A stretch of 64,000 bases of DNA, from assembly GCF_015223435.1 (NCBI RefSeq), contig NZ_VHKO01000006.1, forward strand, positions 1 to 64,000. Reading direction: 5' to 3'. The stretch is from Vibrio hibernica. GTDB lineage: Bacteria; Pseudomonadota; Gammaproteobacteria; Enterobacterales; Vibrionaceae. The position numbers were made by a program, and so were the translations under genes. The notes below the pieces were generated by a model. The model had not been told where the DNA came from and did not search any database. It saw nothing but the letters and a program-made list of their open reading frames with translations. Shown piece after piece: positions 55,622-64,000 of this stretch. Each line of letters begins with the position of its first letter. Positions within the stretch are counted from its first letter, which is position 1.

Positions 55622-56976
55622 CTGGCATAATATGGAATTTAGCATCGTTTATCGTTGCACTTAGTATTTTAGTAGCAGTACATGAATTTGGTCATTTTTG
55701 GGTTGCTCGCCGGTGTGGTGTCAAGGTTCAAAAGTTTTCGATTGGATTCGGTAAGTCTCTTTGGAGTCGTAAAGCGAAAGATGGAGTCGAGTATTCCATC
55801 TCAATGATCCCGTTAGGCGGTTTTGTCAAAATGCTCGATTCTCGAGTTGATAATGTCCCTGAAGATCAGAAGCACATGGCTTTTAATTATAAGAGTTTAT
55901 GGCGACGTAGTGCCATTGTTGCCGCAGGCCCTGCTTTTAATTTTCTTTTTGCGATCTTTGCCTATTGGCTAGTTTTTATGATTGGAGTTCCAGCTGTAAA
56001 GCCTGTGATTGGTGATGTAGCGCCAAGTTCTATTGCTGCAAACGCAGGAATGACGTCAGGTATGGAACTAAAATCAGTATCTGATATCCAAACCTCTGAT
56101 TGGGAATCTGCGCATATGGCATTGATTTCTCATATTGGTGATAAGCAGATAACTCTTACTGTAAGTTCGCCAGAAGATGTTGGCCTTGAAAGAAAGATTA
56201 CTTTAGACACTCAAGATTGGTCATTTGATCCTGAAACTGATTCTGTCATGCAAACATTAGGCTTTAAGCCTTATCGACCAGCGTTGACCATGGTTATCTC
56301 TAATGTCAGTGAAAATAGTGCAGCAGAGAAAGCAGGATTTAAAGTTGGCGACAAATTATTGTCAATTGATGGTAAGCCTGTCGTGCAGTGGCAAGACTTT
56401 GTTGATGCAGTGAAATCGAGTCCGGAAAAGTCACTTTCTCTACATGTGGAAAGAGAAGGGGCGGAGCAAGCTTTAGTTTTAGTCCCTGCGATGAAGGTCT
56501 TAGCAGATGGAACTAAAATAGGGTTTGCAGGTATTGCGCCTTCGATGGAAGCTTGGCCAGAAGAGTATCGAATTGAACAAAAGTATGGTGTGTTTGCATC
56601 TATACCTAAAGCCATCGATAAAACCGGACAAATCGTTGGGTTAACTCTTACGATGGTGAAGAAGTTGTTTACTGGTGATGTCGGCATTAATAATTTAAGC
56701 GGACCAATTACGATTGCTAAAGGCGCTGGAACTACTGCTGATTATGGTTTAGTTTACTTTTTAGGTTTTTTAGCCCTTATTAGTGTTAATTTGGGTATTA
56801 TCAACTTGATGCCGCTTCCTGTATTGGATGGTGGACATCTTTTATTTTTTGCAATAGAAGCTATTATTCGCCGTCCTGTCCCTGAAAAGGTGCAAGAGAT
56901 CGGTTATCGCATTGGTAGTGCCGCTATTTTTTCTTTAATGTTAATAGCGATTTTTAATGACGTTGCTCGCCTGTAG
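55618..56976 (+). CDS. rseP: RIP metalloprotease RseP
   Basis: RseP cuts RseA inside the membrane after DegS, releasing sigma-E, and clears signal-peptide remnants. The 452 residues carry the zinc motif HEFGH at 22-26 in the first helix, two PDZ domains in the middle ([14 protein letters not shown] and [17 protein letters not shown]) and the second zinc motif [13 protein letters not shown] near 400. It is coupled to dxr and followed by bamA. Confidence 0.97.
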   Translation: MTGIIWNLASFIVALSILVAVHEFGHFWVARRCGVKVQKFSIGFGKSLWSRKAKDGVEYSISMIPLGGFVKMLDSRVDNVPEDQKHMAFNYKSLWRRSAIVAAGPAFNFLFAIFAYWLVFMIGVPAVKPVIGDVAPSSIAANAGMTSGMELKSVSDIQTSDWESAHMALISHIGDKQITLTVSSPEDVGLERKITLDTQDWSFDPETDSVMQTLGFKPYRPALTMVISNVSENSAAEKAGFKVGDKLLSIDGKPVVQWQDFVDAVKSSPEKSLSLHVEREGAEQALVLVPAMKVLADGTKIGFAGIAPSMEAWPEEYRIEQKYGVFASIPKAIDKTGQIVGLTLTMVKKLFTGDVGINNLSGPITIAKGAGTTADYGLVYFLGFLALISVNLGIINLMPLPVLDGGHLLFFAIEAIIRRPVPEKVQEIGYRIGSAAIFSLMLIAIFNDVARL

Positions 56977-57019
56977 TGCCAGTAGTGGTTTTAACAAGGC
57001 ATCGATATATAAAGGATTT

Positions 57020-59446
57020 ATGAACAAGTTTATGGCGATCAAACGCATTTGGATTATGGCCTTACTGATAATATCATCAGTGGCTCATGCGGACTCTTTT
57101 GTAGTCTCTGACATTAAAATTGAAGGTTTACAGCGCGTTGCGCTTGGTGCTGTGCTATTAAAAATGCCAGTCCGAGTCGGTGACACTGTGGATGCACAAG
57201 ATGCGTCTGCAATTATTAATGCGCTTTATTCTTCGGGTAATTTTGAGGATGTTAAAGTCTATCGTGATGGCTCGGTCTTATTACTTAAAGTGAAAGAGAG
57301 ACCAACGATTGCGGAAGTGTCTTTCTCCGGTAATAAAGCCATTAAGGATGAGCAACTACAGCAGAATCTTGATGCATCTGGCATTCGTGTCGGCGAAGCG
57401 TTAGATCGAACTAAATTAAGCTCAATTGAAAAAGGTTTAGAAGATTTTTACTATAGCGTGGGTAAATATAACGCGACAGTAAAGGCCGTCGTGACCCCTT
57501 TACCGCGTAATCGTTCCGATTTGAAGTTTGTCTTTACAGAAGGGGTTTCAGCCAAAATTCAGCAAATTAATTTCATTGGTAATAAGGTGTTTACCGATAG
57601 CCAACTTTTATCACGTTTCGATCTTAATGCTGATGTGCCGTGGTGGAACTTTTTAGCAGACGAAAAATATCAAAAGCAAGTGCTTGCTGGTGATATTGAA
57701 AAACTGAAAACATACTATTTTGATCGTGGCTATTTAAAATTTCAAGTGACGTCTACTCAGGTATCAATTTCACCAGATAAAAAAGGTGTTTATATCACGC
57801 TTAATGTGATCGAAGGCGAACCTTATATCATTAAAGAGGTGAAGTTTCGCGGTGATCTTATTGGGAAGGAAGACGATTTTAAAGCGATGATCCCATTTAA
57901 AAGTGGTGATACTTACAATGGCTCATTAGCGACCATGCTTGAAGATGGCATTAAAAAGTCATTAGGGGAATCTGGATACGCTTACCCTAAAGTTCAAACG
58001 ATACCTGAATTCAACGATGAAACGAAAGAAGTCTCTTTGACCATTCAAATAGATCCTGGCAGCCGTATGTACGTGCGTGATATTCGTTTTACGGGCAATA
58101 CCATTACACGAGATGAAGTATTACGTCGTGAAATGCGCCAAATGGAAAGCTCGTGGTTAAATTCTAAATCCGTTGATGCGGGTAAGGCTCGCTTGAATCG
58201 CTTGGGTTTCTTTGAAACTGTCGATGTCCAAACACAACGCGTTCCCGGAACTGACGACCAAGTTGATGTAGTTTACAACGTAAAAGAAGCCAACTCAGGC
58301 AGTATTAACTTTGGGGTTGGTTATGGCACGGAATCGGGTGTTAGTTTTCAAGTTGGTTTACAACAAGACAACTTTTTAGGGACAGGTAATCGAATTGGTA
58401 TCAATGCCATGACAAACGATTACCAAAAAAATATTAGTTTAGATTATCGGGATCCGTACTGGACGTTAGATGGTGTTAGTTTAGGTGGCAAGGTATTCTA
58501 TAATGAATTTGAAGCATCTGAAGCAGGGATAGTTGATTATACTAACGAAAGTTATGGTACCAGTTTAACTTGGGGTTTCCCTATCAATGAGCTTAATTAT
58601 ATTGAATTAGGTATTGGTTATACCCATAACAAGATCTCTAATATCAAAGATTATGTTCAAAATGATGGCTTTGTAGCGACTCAAACTGCTGCGGGTAATT
58701 ATGAGGATGGCACATTAAAAGTGGATGACTTTGATGTGAATATCTCCTGGACACGTAACAACCTGAATAAAGGATATTTTCCAACAGCGGGTAACCACCA
58801 AAGAGCATTCTTTAAAATAACAACACCAGGTTCGGATGTTCCCTATTACAAAATTCAATATGATGCAAAACAATACATTCCCTTGACTAAGAAGCAAGAC
58901 TTTACTGTTTTATTAAGAGGGCGTTTGGGATACGGTAATGGTTACGGTTCTGTGAATGGTAATGATAACTTATACCCATTCTATGAGAACTATTACTCAG
59001 GTGGTTTCTCTACATTGCGCGGTTTTGGTTCTAACTCTGCAGGGCCAAAAGCGGTCTATGATCAAGAGCCGGCTAATAATCCTAATTACAGCGCAACTGA
59101 TGATTCTGTTGGTGGTAATGCAACCGCTGTCGCGAGTGTTGAGCTTATTGTTCCGACCCCGTTTGCTTCAGAAGAAGTGGCGAATTCACTTCGGACGAGC
59201 ATCTTTCTTGATGCAGCAAGTGTTTGGGATACTGAGTTTAAGTATAGGGATCCTGATGCAAACATGGCAGGTAAGAAATATTATTATGATTACTCTGATC
59301 CATTAAATTTCCGCTATTCGGTAGGGATGGCGATGCAATGGATGTCACCGATGGGGCCTTTGGTGTTCTCGCTAGCCAAACCGTTGAAAATTTATGAAGG
59401 TGATGATGATGAGTTCTTCACCTTTACTATTGGACAAACATTCTAA
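57020..59446 (+). CDS. bamA: Outer membrane assembly factor BamA
   Basis: BamA is the barrel that inserts beta-barrel proteins into the outer membrane. The 808 residues begin with a signal peptide (IWIMALLIISSVAHA, then DSF), followed by five POTRA domains (the first VVSDIKIEGLQRVALGAVL) up to about residue 420, and a C-terminal barrel with GFSTLRGFGSNSAGP and final FTFTIGQTF, ending in the aromatic expected of barrels. ATG 57020 follows AAAGGA; ATG 57032 is also possible. Confidence 0.97.
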   Translation: MNKFMAIKRIWIMALLIISSVAHADSFVVSDIKIEGLQRVALGAVLLKMPVRVGDTVDAQDASAIINALYSSGNFEDVKVYRDGSVLLLKVKERPTIAEVSFSGNKAIKDEQLQQNLDASGIRVGEALDRTKLSSIEKGLEDFYYSVGKYNATVKAVVTPLPRNRSDLKFVFTEGVSAKIQQINFIGNKVFTDSQLLSRFDLNADVPWWNFLADEKYQKQVLAGDIEKLKTYYFDRGYLKFQVTSTQVSISPDKKGVYITLNVIEGEPYIIKEVKFRGDLIGKEDDFKAMIPFKSGDTYNGSLATMLEDGIKKSLGESGYAYPKVQTIPEFNDETKEVSLTIQIDPGSRMYVRDIRFTGNTITRDEVLRREMRQMESSWLNSKSVDAGKARLNRLGFFETVDVQTQRVPGTDDQVDVVYNVKEANSGSINFGVGYGTESGVSFQVGLQQDNFLGTGNRIGINAMTNDYQKNISLDYRDPYWTLDGVSLGGKVFYNEFEASEAGIVDYTNESYGTSLTWGFPINELNYIELGIGYTHNKISNIKDYVQNDGFVATQTAAGNYEDGTLKVDDFDVNISWTRNNLNKGYFPTAGNHQRAFFKITTPGSDVPYYKIQYDAKQYIPLTKKQDFTVLLRGRLGYGNGYGSVNGNDNLYPFYENYYSGGFSTLRGFGSNSAGPKAVYDQEPANNPNYSATDDSVGGNATAVASVELIVPTPFASEEVANSLRTSIFLDAASVWDTEFKYRDPDANMAGKKYYYDYSDPLNFRYSVGMAMQWMSPMGPLVFSLAKPLKIYEGDDDEFFTFTIGQTF

Positions 59447-59475
59447 TTTTAGATTCTTTTTGTAAGGAAATTATT

Positions 59476-59985
59476 GTGAAAAAATTGATGAAAATTACCG
59501 GTATCAGCTTAGTTGTATTAACTGCATCTTTAACGGCACAAGCGGCACAAGCAGCTCAAAAAATTGGCTACGTGAATACGGCAAAAGTATTTCAAACCGT
59601 TCCTCAAGTTCAAGCGGTAGAGCAAAAATTAGAAAAATCGAGCAAAGACAAAAGAGCTGAGCTAGATAAACTAAAAAAACAAATTGATACTAAAGTTGAA
59701 AAACTAAAACGTGATGCTCAACTAATGTCGAGCAATGATGTTGATAACTTGCGTATTGATATTCAATCTATGCAAGCGAAGTTGGAAGTGAAAGGTAAAT
59801 CTTTCCAAGCCGATATCAATAAAATGAAGCAAGAAGAAATGCAAAAAATTAACGTGAAAATTCAAGCAGCGATTGATAAAGTTGCGAAGAAAGATGGCTA
59901 CGATATCGTATTAAATGGTCAAGCGTTAGTTTATGCAACACCGAGTGCAGATATTACAGATTCTGTTATTAAAGAATTAAAATAA
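59476..59985 (+). CDS. skp: Periplasmic chaperone Skp/OmpH
   Basis: Skp is a trimeric jellyfish-shaped chaperone that carries unfolded outer-membrane proteins to BamA. The 169 residues have a signal peptide ending near AAQAAQ, then KIGYVNTAKVFQTVPQ, a long basic coiled coil (about 50-130), and a C-terminal strand with GYDIVLNGQALVYATPSADIT. The bamA-skp-lpxD order is typical. Confidence 0.95.
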   Translation: MKKLMKITGISLVVLTASLTAQAAQAAQKIGYVNTAKVFQTVPQVQAVEQKLEKSSKDKRAELDKLKKQIDTKVEKLKRDAQLMSSNDVDNLRIDIQSMQAKLEVKGKSFQADINKMKQEEMQKINVKIQAAIDKVAKKDGYDIVLNGQALVYATPSADITDSVIKELK

Positions 59986-60007
59986 TAAAAATAGAAAGAT
60001 TTGATTT

Positions 60008-61021
60008 ATGCCAAATAAAACACTTGCTGAGCTAGCAACAATAATAGGTGGAGAGCTACATGGGGACGGTGATTGTACCGTTTCTTCTGTTGCCGCGATG
60101 GATAAAGCCGGTGCTGGTCAAATAACTTTTTTGACTAACGCAAAATACCGTAAACATTTATCGGAATGTAAAGCCAGTGCTGTGCTTATTAAGGCATCTG
60201 AGCTCGACGTATGCCAAACCAATGCACTTGTGGTCGATGACCCTTATCTTGCTTATGCATTAGTAGCGCAGGCTCTTGATATTACACCAAAACCTGCAAG
60301 TTGTATTGAAGCAACAGCAGCCGTTGCAGATGATGTAATATTGGGTATGGATGTTTGTATTGGTCATCATGCTGTGATTGAAACTGGTGTTGAGCTTGGG
60401 GACAATGTGGTAATCGGTGCAGGTTGCTTTATCGGTAAGAATACTAAGATTGGCGCTGATACAAAAATTTGGGCTAATACTACGATTTATCATGATGTTA
60501 ATATTGGTAAATCATGCTTAATTCAAGCGAATACCGTTATTGGTGCGGATGGTTTTGGTTATGCAAATAATCGTGGTGAGTGGGTTAAAATTCCTCAAGT
60601 CGGAGGCGTTATCATTGGTAATCGGGTTGAGATTGGTTCTTGTACTACGATTGACCGCGGCGCGTTGGATGACACAGTTATTGAAGATAATGTTATTCTT
60701 GATAACCATATTCAAATCGCACATAACGTTCACATTGGATATGGGACAGCCATGGCGGGTAGCAGTACCATTGCTGGTAGTGTGACTATTGGTAAATATT
60801 GCATCATTGGCGGAGCAACGGTAATTAATGGGCACATTGAAATTACTGATGGTGTCACCATTACCGGCATGGGAATGGTGATGCGTAGTATTCCTGAAAA
60901 AGGTGTGTATTCATCAGGTATTCCATTACAAACAAATAAAGAGTGGCGTAAAACAGCTGCTCGAACGTTGAAAATAGATAATATGTATAGACGTCTTAAA
61001 GCTTTAGAAAAAAAACAATAA
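60008..61021 (+). CDS. lpxD: UDP-3-O-(3-hydroxyacyl)glucosamine N-acyltransferase
   Basis: LpxD adds the second hydroxyacyl chain in lipid A synthesis. The 337 residues have an N-terminal uridine-binding domain ([17 protein letters not shown]), a left-handed beta helix of hexapeptide repeats, and the catalytic histidine in [15 protein letters not shown] short C-terminal helix ends in LKALEKKQ. A terminator-like hairpin lies before fabZ. Confidence 0.97.
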   Translation: MPNKTLAELATIIGGELHGDGDCTVSSVAAMDKAGAGQITFLTNAKYRKHLSECKASAVLIKASELDVCQTNALVVDDPYLAYALVAQALDITPKPASCIEATAAVADDVILGMDVCIGHHAVIETGVELGDNVVIGAGCFIGKNTKIGADTKIWANTTIYHDVNIGKSCLIQANTVIGADGFGYANNRGEWVKIPQVGGVIIGNRVEIGSCTTIDRGALDDTVIEDNVILDNHIQIAHNVHIGYGTAMAGSSTIAGSVTIGKYCIIGGATVINGHIEITDGVTITGMGMVMRSIPEKGVYSSGIPLQTNKEWRKTAARTLKIDNMYRRLKALEKKQ

Positions 61022-61084
61022 GACAAATTTTACGCTTAGAGTTTTTATTGAACACCCATTTCGTTTAACCATCTCTAAGTTTGA

Positions 61085-61111
61085 AAAAGATCTGTTATGA
61101 CAGATCTTTTT
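61085..61111 (+). terminator. Terminator-like hairpin between lpxD and fabZ
   Basis: AAAAGATCTGT pairs with ACAGATCTTTT around a 4-nt loop with T after it. It sits inside the envelope gene cluster, so it may reduce read-through into fabZ-lpxA or mark a separate fabZ transcript. Confidence 0.75.
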
Positions 61112-61151
61112 CACTATTAATCAATGTTATTTTAAGAACATTTATAGGAAG

Positions 61152-61610
61152 TTGATTGTGACTACTGAAAAGAAAACATTAAATATTACAGAAATTAGAG
61201 CGCTATTGCCGCACCGTTACCCATTTTTATTGATCGATCGAGTGACCGATTATGAAGAAGGTAAATATCTTATTGGGCTTAAAAATGTTTCTGTCAATGA
61301 ACCCCAATTCACAGGGCACTTTCCACAGCTTCCAATTTTTCCGGGTGTTTTGATTTTAGAAGCGATGGCGCAAGCAACCGGCTTACTTGCATTTAAAACC
61401 TTTGGCGCACCGAAAGAAAATGAGCTCTACTACTTTGCGAGTATTGATAGAGCTAAATTCCGTAGACCTGTAGTGCCTGGTGATCAATTAATGATTGAAG
61501 TTGAATTTATTAAGGATCGTCGAGGTATTGCTTTATTCAATGGCGTAGCAAAAGTAGATGGCGACGTTGTTTGCTCTGCTGAATTAAAATGTGCGCGTCG
61601 TGAATTCTAA
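61152..61610 (+). CDS. fabZ: 3-hydroxyacyl-[acyl-carrier-protein] dehydratase FabZ
   Basis: FabZ dehydrates 3-hydroxyacyl-ACP, competing with LpxA and LpxD for the same hydroxyacyl pool and so balancing phospholipids and lipid A. The 152 residues have the hot-dog fold with catalytic histidine in [13 protein letters not shown] and glutamate in [12 protein letters not shown]. Its start is GTG 61158-type context nearby, but the frame opening at TTG/GTG 61152 gives the family N-terminus. lpxA follows closely. Confidence 0.95.
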   Translation: MIVTTEKKTLNITEIRALLPHRYPFLLIDRVTDYEEGKYLIGLKNVSVNEPQFTGHFPQLPIFPGVLILEAMAQATGLLAFKTFGAPKENELYYFASIDRAKFRRPVVPGDQLMIEVEFIKDRRGIALFNGVAKVDGDVVCSAELKCARREF

Positions 61611-61625
61611 AGGGTGAGCGCTAAT

Positions 61626-62429
61626 ATGAATAATGCAAAATTAATCCATGCAACGGCTCAAATACATCCTTCGGCAGTGATTGAAGATGGGGTGAAGATT
61701 GGTGCTAACGTTAAAGTTGGTCCATTTACTTACATTGGCTCTGATGTGGAAATTGGTGATGGCACAGAGATCTATTCTCATGTTGTTATTAAAGGTCCGA
61801 CCGTTATTGGTAAAGAAAATAAAATCTATCAATTTGCCTCTATCGGTGAGGCTTGTCAGGATCTCAAATATAAAGGTGAACCGACTCGATTAGAAATCGG
61901 TGATCGTAATGTCATCCGTGAAAGTGTCACCATGCATCGCGGCACCACTCAAGATAAGCATTTAACCAAAGTTGGTAGTGATAACCTATTTATGGTAAAT
62001 GTGCATGTCGCGCATGATTGTGTGATTGGTAATCGCTGTATTTTGGCTAATAATGTTACCTTAGCGGGTCATGTTACGGTTGAAGACTTTGCTATTATCG
62101 GTGGGATTTCAGCGGTACATCAATTCTGTCATATTGGCCAGCATTGTATGGTTGGTGGCGCATCAGGTGTTGCTCAAGATGTCCCGCCTTATGTTATTGC
62201 ACAAGGTAATCATGCGACACCATTTGGTGTTAACTATGAAGGTTTGAAGCGTCGTGGTTTTGAAAAAGATGAAATACATGCTATCCGCCGAGCTTATAAG
62301 TCACTTTATCGTAATAAAAATACGTTAGAAGAAGCGAAAGCAGAAATGGCAGAAGATGCGAAAGTATTCCCTTCAGTCCAAGTTTTGATTGATTTTATTA
62401 ATAATTCCTCACGTGGCATTATTCGATAA
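61626..62429 (+). CDS. lpxA: UDP-N-acetylglucosamine 3-O-acyltransferase LpxA
   Basis: LpxA starts lipid A synthesis by acylating UDP-GlcNAc. The 267-residue left-handed beta helix has repeated hexapeptides ([20 protein letters not shown] in part), the catalytic histidine in [13 protein letters not shown], and C-terminal helices with [15 protein letters not shown] 61626 sits at ideal distance from AAAGGGTGAG. A GTG 12 nt earlier overlaps that site and is less likely. Confidence 0.96.
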   Translation: MNNAKLIHATAQIHPSAVIEDGVKIGANVKVGPFTYIGSDVEIGDGTEIYSHVVIKGPTVIGKENKIYQFASIGEACQDLKYKGEPTRLEIGDRNVIRESVTMHRGTTQDKHLTKVGSDNLFMVNVHVAHDCVIGNRCILANNVTLAGHVTVEDFAIIGGISAVHQFCHIGQHCMVGGASGVAQDVPPYVIAQGNHATPFGVNYEGLKRRGFEKDEIHAIRRAYKSLYRNKNTLEEAKAEMAEDAKVFPSVQVLIDFINNSSRGIIR

Positions 62430-62459
62430 TCATCGAAAATTTCAATGTTGAGATTGGAA

Positions 62460-62487
62460 AGGCCTAACCTCGTTTAGGCCTTTTTTG
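62460..62487 (+). terminator. Intrinsic terminator between lpxA and lpxB
   Basis: AGGCCTAA (62460-62467) pairs with TTAGGCCT (62474-62481) and six T follow. It suggests lpxB-rnhB is partly uncoupled from lpxA. Confidence 0.85.
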
Positions 62488-62505
62488 TTTGAAAAGGATA
62501 ATAAT

Positions 62506-63687
62506 ATGGATCGTCCATTACGAATTGGTGTGGTTGCTGGTGAGCTATCTGGAGATACTTTAGGAGCCGGCTTAATTAAAGCGATTAAAGTCATGCATCC
62601 AAATGCTGAGTTTGTTGGCATTGGTGGCCCACAGATGATTGAGCAAGGCTGTGATTCTCTTTTTGATATGGAAGAGCTTTCTGTTATGGGGTTGGTCGAA
62701 GTGCTTGGACGTTTGCCTCGTTTGCTTAAAGTTAAAAAAACGATAACCGATTATTTCATTCAAAGTCCACCCGATGTTTTTATCGGCATCGATGCGCCAG
62801 ATTTCAATTTGCGAGTTGAACTAGCACTGAAAAAATCGGGTATTAAAACGGTTCATTATGTCAGTCCATCGGTATGGGCATGGCGACAAAATCGTATTCA
62901 TGGTATAGCCGCCGCGACTAATTTAGTTTTGGCTTTCTTACCTTTTGAAAAAGCGTTTTATGATAAGTTTAATGTCCCGTGTGAATTTATTGGCCATACC
63001 TTAGCCGATACCATTCCGCTTTATAGTGATAAATTAGCCGCGCGAGAAAAGCTAAATTTAGATCCTAATAAAACCTGGCTTGCGGTGTTACCTGGTAGCC
63101 GCAATGCTGAATTAAAAAAATTATGCGAACCTTTTATCCAAACTTGCCAGCAATTAGCTAAAAACAACCCAGATTTAGGTTTTGTTGTTGCATTGGTTAA
63201 TCAGAAGCGTCGCGATCAGTTTGAAGCGGCGTGGAAACAATATGCCCCGGAATTACATTTTGAATTAATCAATGGTACAGCAAGAACGGTATTAGAAGCC
63301 TCGGATGTTGTCATGCTGGCATCGGGCACGGTGGCGTTAGAATGTATGCTGGTAAATCGCCCAATGGTCGTCGGTTACCGTGTGAATGCATTATCGGCTG
63401 CTATTGCTCGTCGTATGGTAAAAACGCCTTATGTATCTTTGCCTAATATTCTTGCTAACCAAGAGCTAGTTAAAGAGTTCTTACAAGAAAATTGTACGGT
63501 TGAAAATCTTACCGCTGAAATTGAGCGCTTGATGACGGAAGAAGGTGAAGCGATGCAAGCGAAGTTTACCGAAATGCATCAATGGATACGTAAAGGTGCT
63601 GATAAACAAGCAGCCCATGCTGTTATCGCTTTGATTGATCCAAACCTTGTCAACTTGAATCCTGAACCTAATTTAATCACAAAGTGA
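62506..63687 (+). CDS. lpxB: Lipid-A-disaccharide synthase
   Basis: LpxB joins UDP-diacylglucosamine and lipid X into the lipid A disaccharide at the inner membrane. The 393 residues show [60 protein letters not shown] and [11 protein letters not shown], all typical. ATG 62506 with AAAGGA upstream gives the family start; an earlier in-frame codon at 62485 lies in the terminator. rnhB follows 11 bp later. Confidence 0.96.
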   Translation: MDRPLRIGVVAGELSGDTLGAGLIKAIKVMHPNAEFVGIGGPQMIEQGCDSLFDMEELSVMGLVEVLGRLPRLLKVKKTITDYFIQSPPDVFIGIDAPDFNLRVELALKKSGIKTVHYVSPSVWAWRQNRIHGIAAATNLVLAFLPFEKAFYDKFNVPCEFIGHTLADTIPLYSDKLAAREKLNLDPNKTWLAVLPGSRNAELKKLCEPFIQTCQQLAKNNPDLGFVVALVNQKRRDQFEAAWKQYAPELHFELINGTARTVLEASDVVMLASGTVALECMLVNRPMVVGYRVNALSAAIARRMVKTPYVSLPNILANQELVKEFLQENCTVENLTAEIERLMTEEGEAMQAKFTEMHQWIRKGADKQAAHAVIALIDPNLVNLNPEPNLITK

Positions 63688-63698
63688 TAAGCAGACAG

Positions 63699-64000
63699 AT
63701 GAAACAAGAACTTCTTATGTATGAGTATCCAGCAGGCTTCCAATGCATTGCTGGGGTGGATGAAGTGGGCCGTGGCCCGTTAGTCGGCGCTGTTGTTACC
63801 GCTGCCGTAATTTTAGATCCTAATAATCCGATTGAAGGATTAACCGATTCTAAAAAACTGTCTGAAAAGAAGCGCATGGCACTGTTTCCTGAGATCCAGC
63901 AAAAAGCACTAGCATGGTCGATTGGTCGTTGCGAAGCTTGGGAAATCGATGAGTTAAATATTTTACAAGCGACTATGGTTGCTATGCAGCGTGCGGTAGC
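63699..64000 (+). CDS. rnhB: Ribonuclease HII, 5' part, truncated by the window end
   Basis: RnhB removes single ribonucleotides and RNA-DNA junctions. The 100 visible codons start at ATG 63699 and contain the active-site motif [20 protein letters not shown] with the DEG-type aspartate and glutamate, followed by [12 protein letters not shown]. The rest lies beyond the window. Its place after lpxB is the standard lpxA-lpxB-rnhB order. Confidence 0.95.
   Translation, partial: MKQELLMYEYPAGFQCIAGVDEVGRGPLVGAVVTAAVILDPNNPIEGLTDSKKLSEKKRMALFPEIQQKALAWSIGRCEAWEIDELNILQATMVAMQRAV

Noticed and set aside
60260..61026. Minus-strand open frames inside lpxD
   Set aside because: They mirror the hexapeptide repeats of lpxD (periodic Asn/Ile composition) and are shadows.
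1..64000. CRISPR arrays, integrases, toxin-antitoxin pairs, prophage or defence islands
   Set aside because: No regularly spaced repeats, recombinase motifs or defence-family proteins were seen; gene content and order are core chromosomal.

Overview
The window reads as core chromosome of a Vibrionaceae gammaproteobacterium (Vibrio or a close relative). It is AT-rich with short intergenic gaps. Gene order supports this: rpsB-tsf-pyrH-frr-uppS-cdsA-dxr-rseP-bamA-skp-lpxD-fabZ-lpxA-lpxB-rnhB beside map-glnD; nrdR-ribD-ribE-ribBX-ribH-nusB-thiL-pgpA beside dxs-ispA-xseB and thiI; and gcvA-DUF423-rlmM-xni-ppnN-queF-syd. The nupC remnant resembles the Vibrio CNT transporter. No rRNA or tRNA gene, CRISPR array, prophage or intact insertion sequence was seen.

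Layout. 1-900: tail of an ERIC repeat, then a deletion scar joining the 5' end of nupC to the 3' end of a guanine deaminase gene. 0.9-5.4 kb: an orphan Crp/Fnr-like regulator, gmhB, an Mtr-type aromatic amino acid permease with a TrpR-like operator, and an orphan HflX GTPase. 5.6-11.8 kb: a Yej/Dpp-type peptide ABC operon (two permeases, binding protein, two ATPases). The first ATPase is frameshifted at an A8 tract. 11.8-14.4 kb: MliC-like lipoprotein, glyA with a PurR-like box, and a small lipoprotein. 14.6-21.3 kb: nrdR, riboflavin genes, nusB, thiL, pgpA and a small monooxygenase-fold protein. 21.4-26.4 kb: dxs-ispA-xseB on the minus strand, divergent from thiI, whose leader carries a complete 127-bp ERIC element. 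26.6-30.4 kb: a three-gene membrane gluconate-dehydrogenase-like complex. 30.4-33.9 kb: the small RNA GcvB on the minus strand, divergent from gcvA, then a hydrolase, DUF423 and rlmM. 34-45.3 kb: xni, ppnN, a TPR protein with a degenerate GGDEF-like domain, queF, syd and several small conserved proteins, truC, a palindromic intergenic repeat and yibL. 45.4-49 kb: glnD and map. 49.2 kb to the end: the rpsB-to-rnhB cluster for translation, envelope and lipid A synthesis; rnhB runs off the window.

How the parts work together. The last 15 kb couples translation factors to undecaprenyl, phospholipid, isoprenoid and lipid A synthesis and to outer-membrane assembly. It contains internal hairpin terminators (rpsB/tsf, lpxD/fabZ, lpxA/lpxB) and a structured rpsB leader. 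The middle of the window supplies riboflavin, thiamine and isoprenoid precursors. GcvA/GcvB, glyA with its PurR box, mtr with its TrpR-like box and the peptide transporter together form an amino-acid uptake and one-carbon theme.

The most useful observations are the GcvB call, the frameshifted ATPase with an in-phase slippery heptamer, the TrpR-like operator of mtr, the nupC/guaD scar, the ERIC element in the thiI leader and the RibBX-type degenerate cyclohydrolase domain. I found no convincing wholly new multi-gene system.
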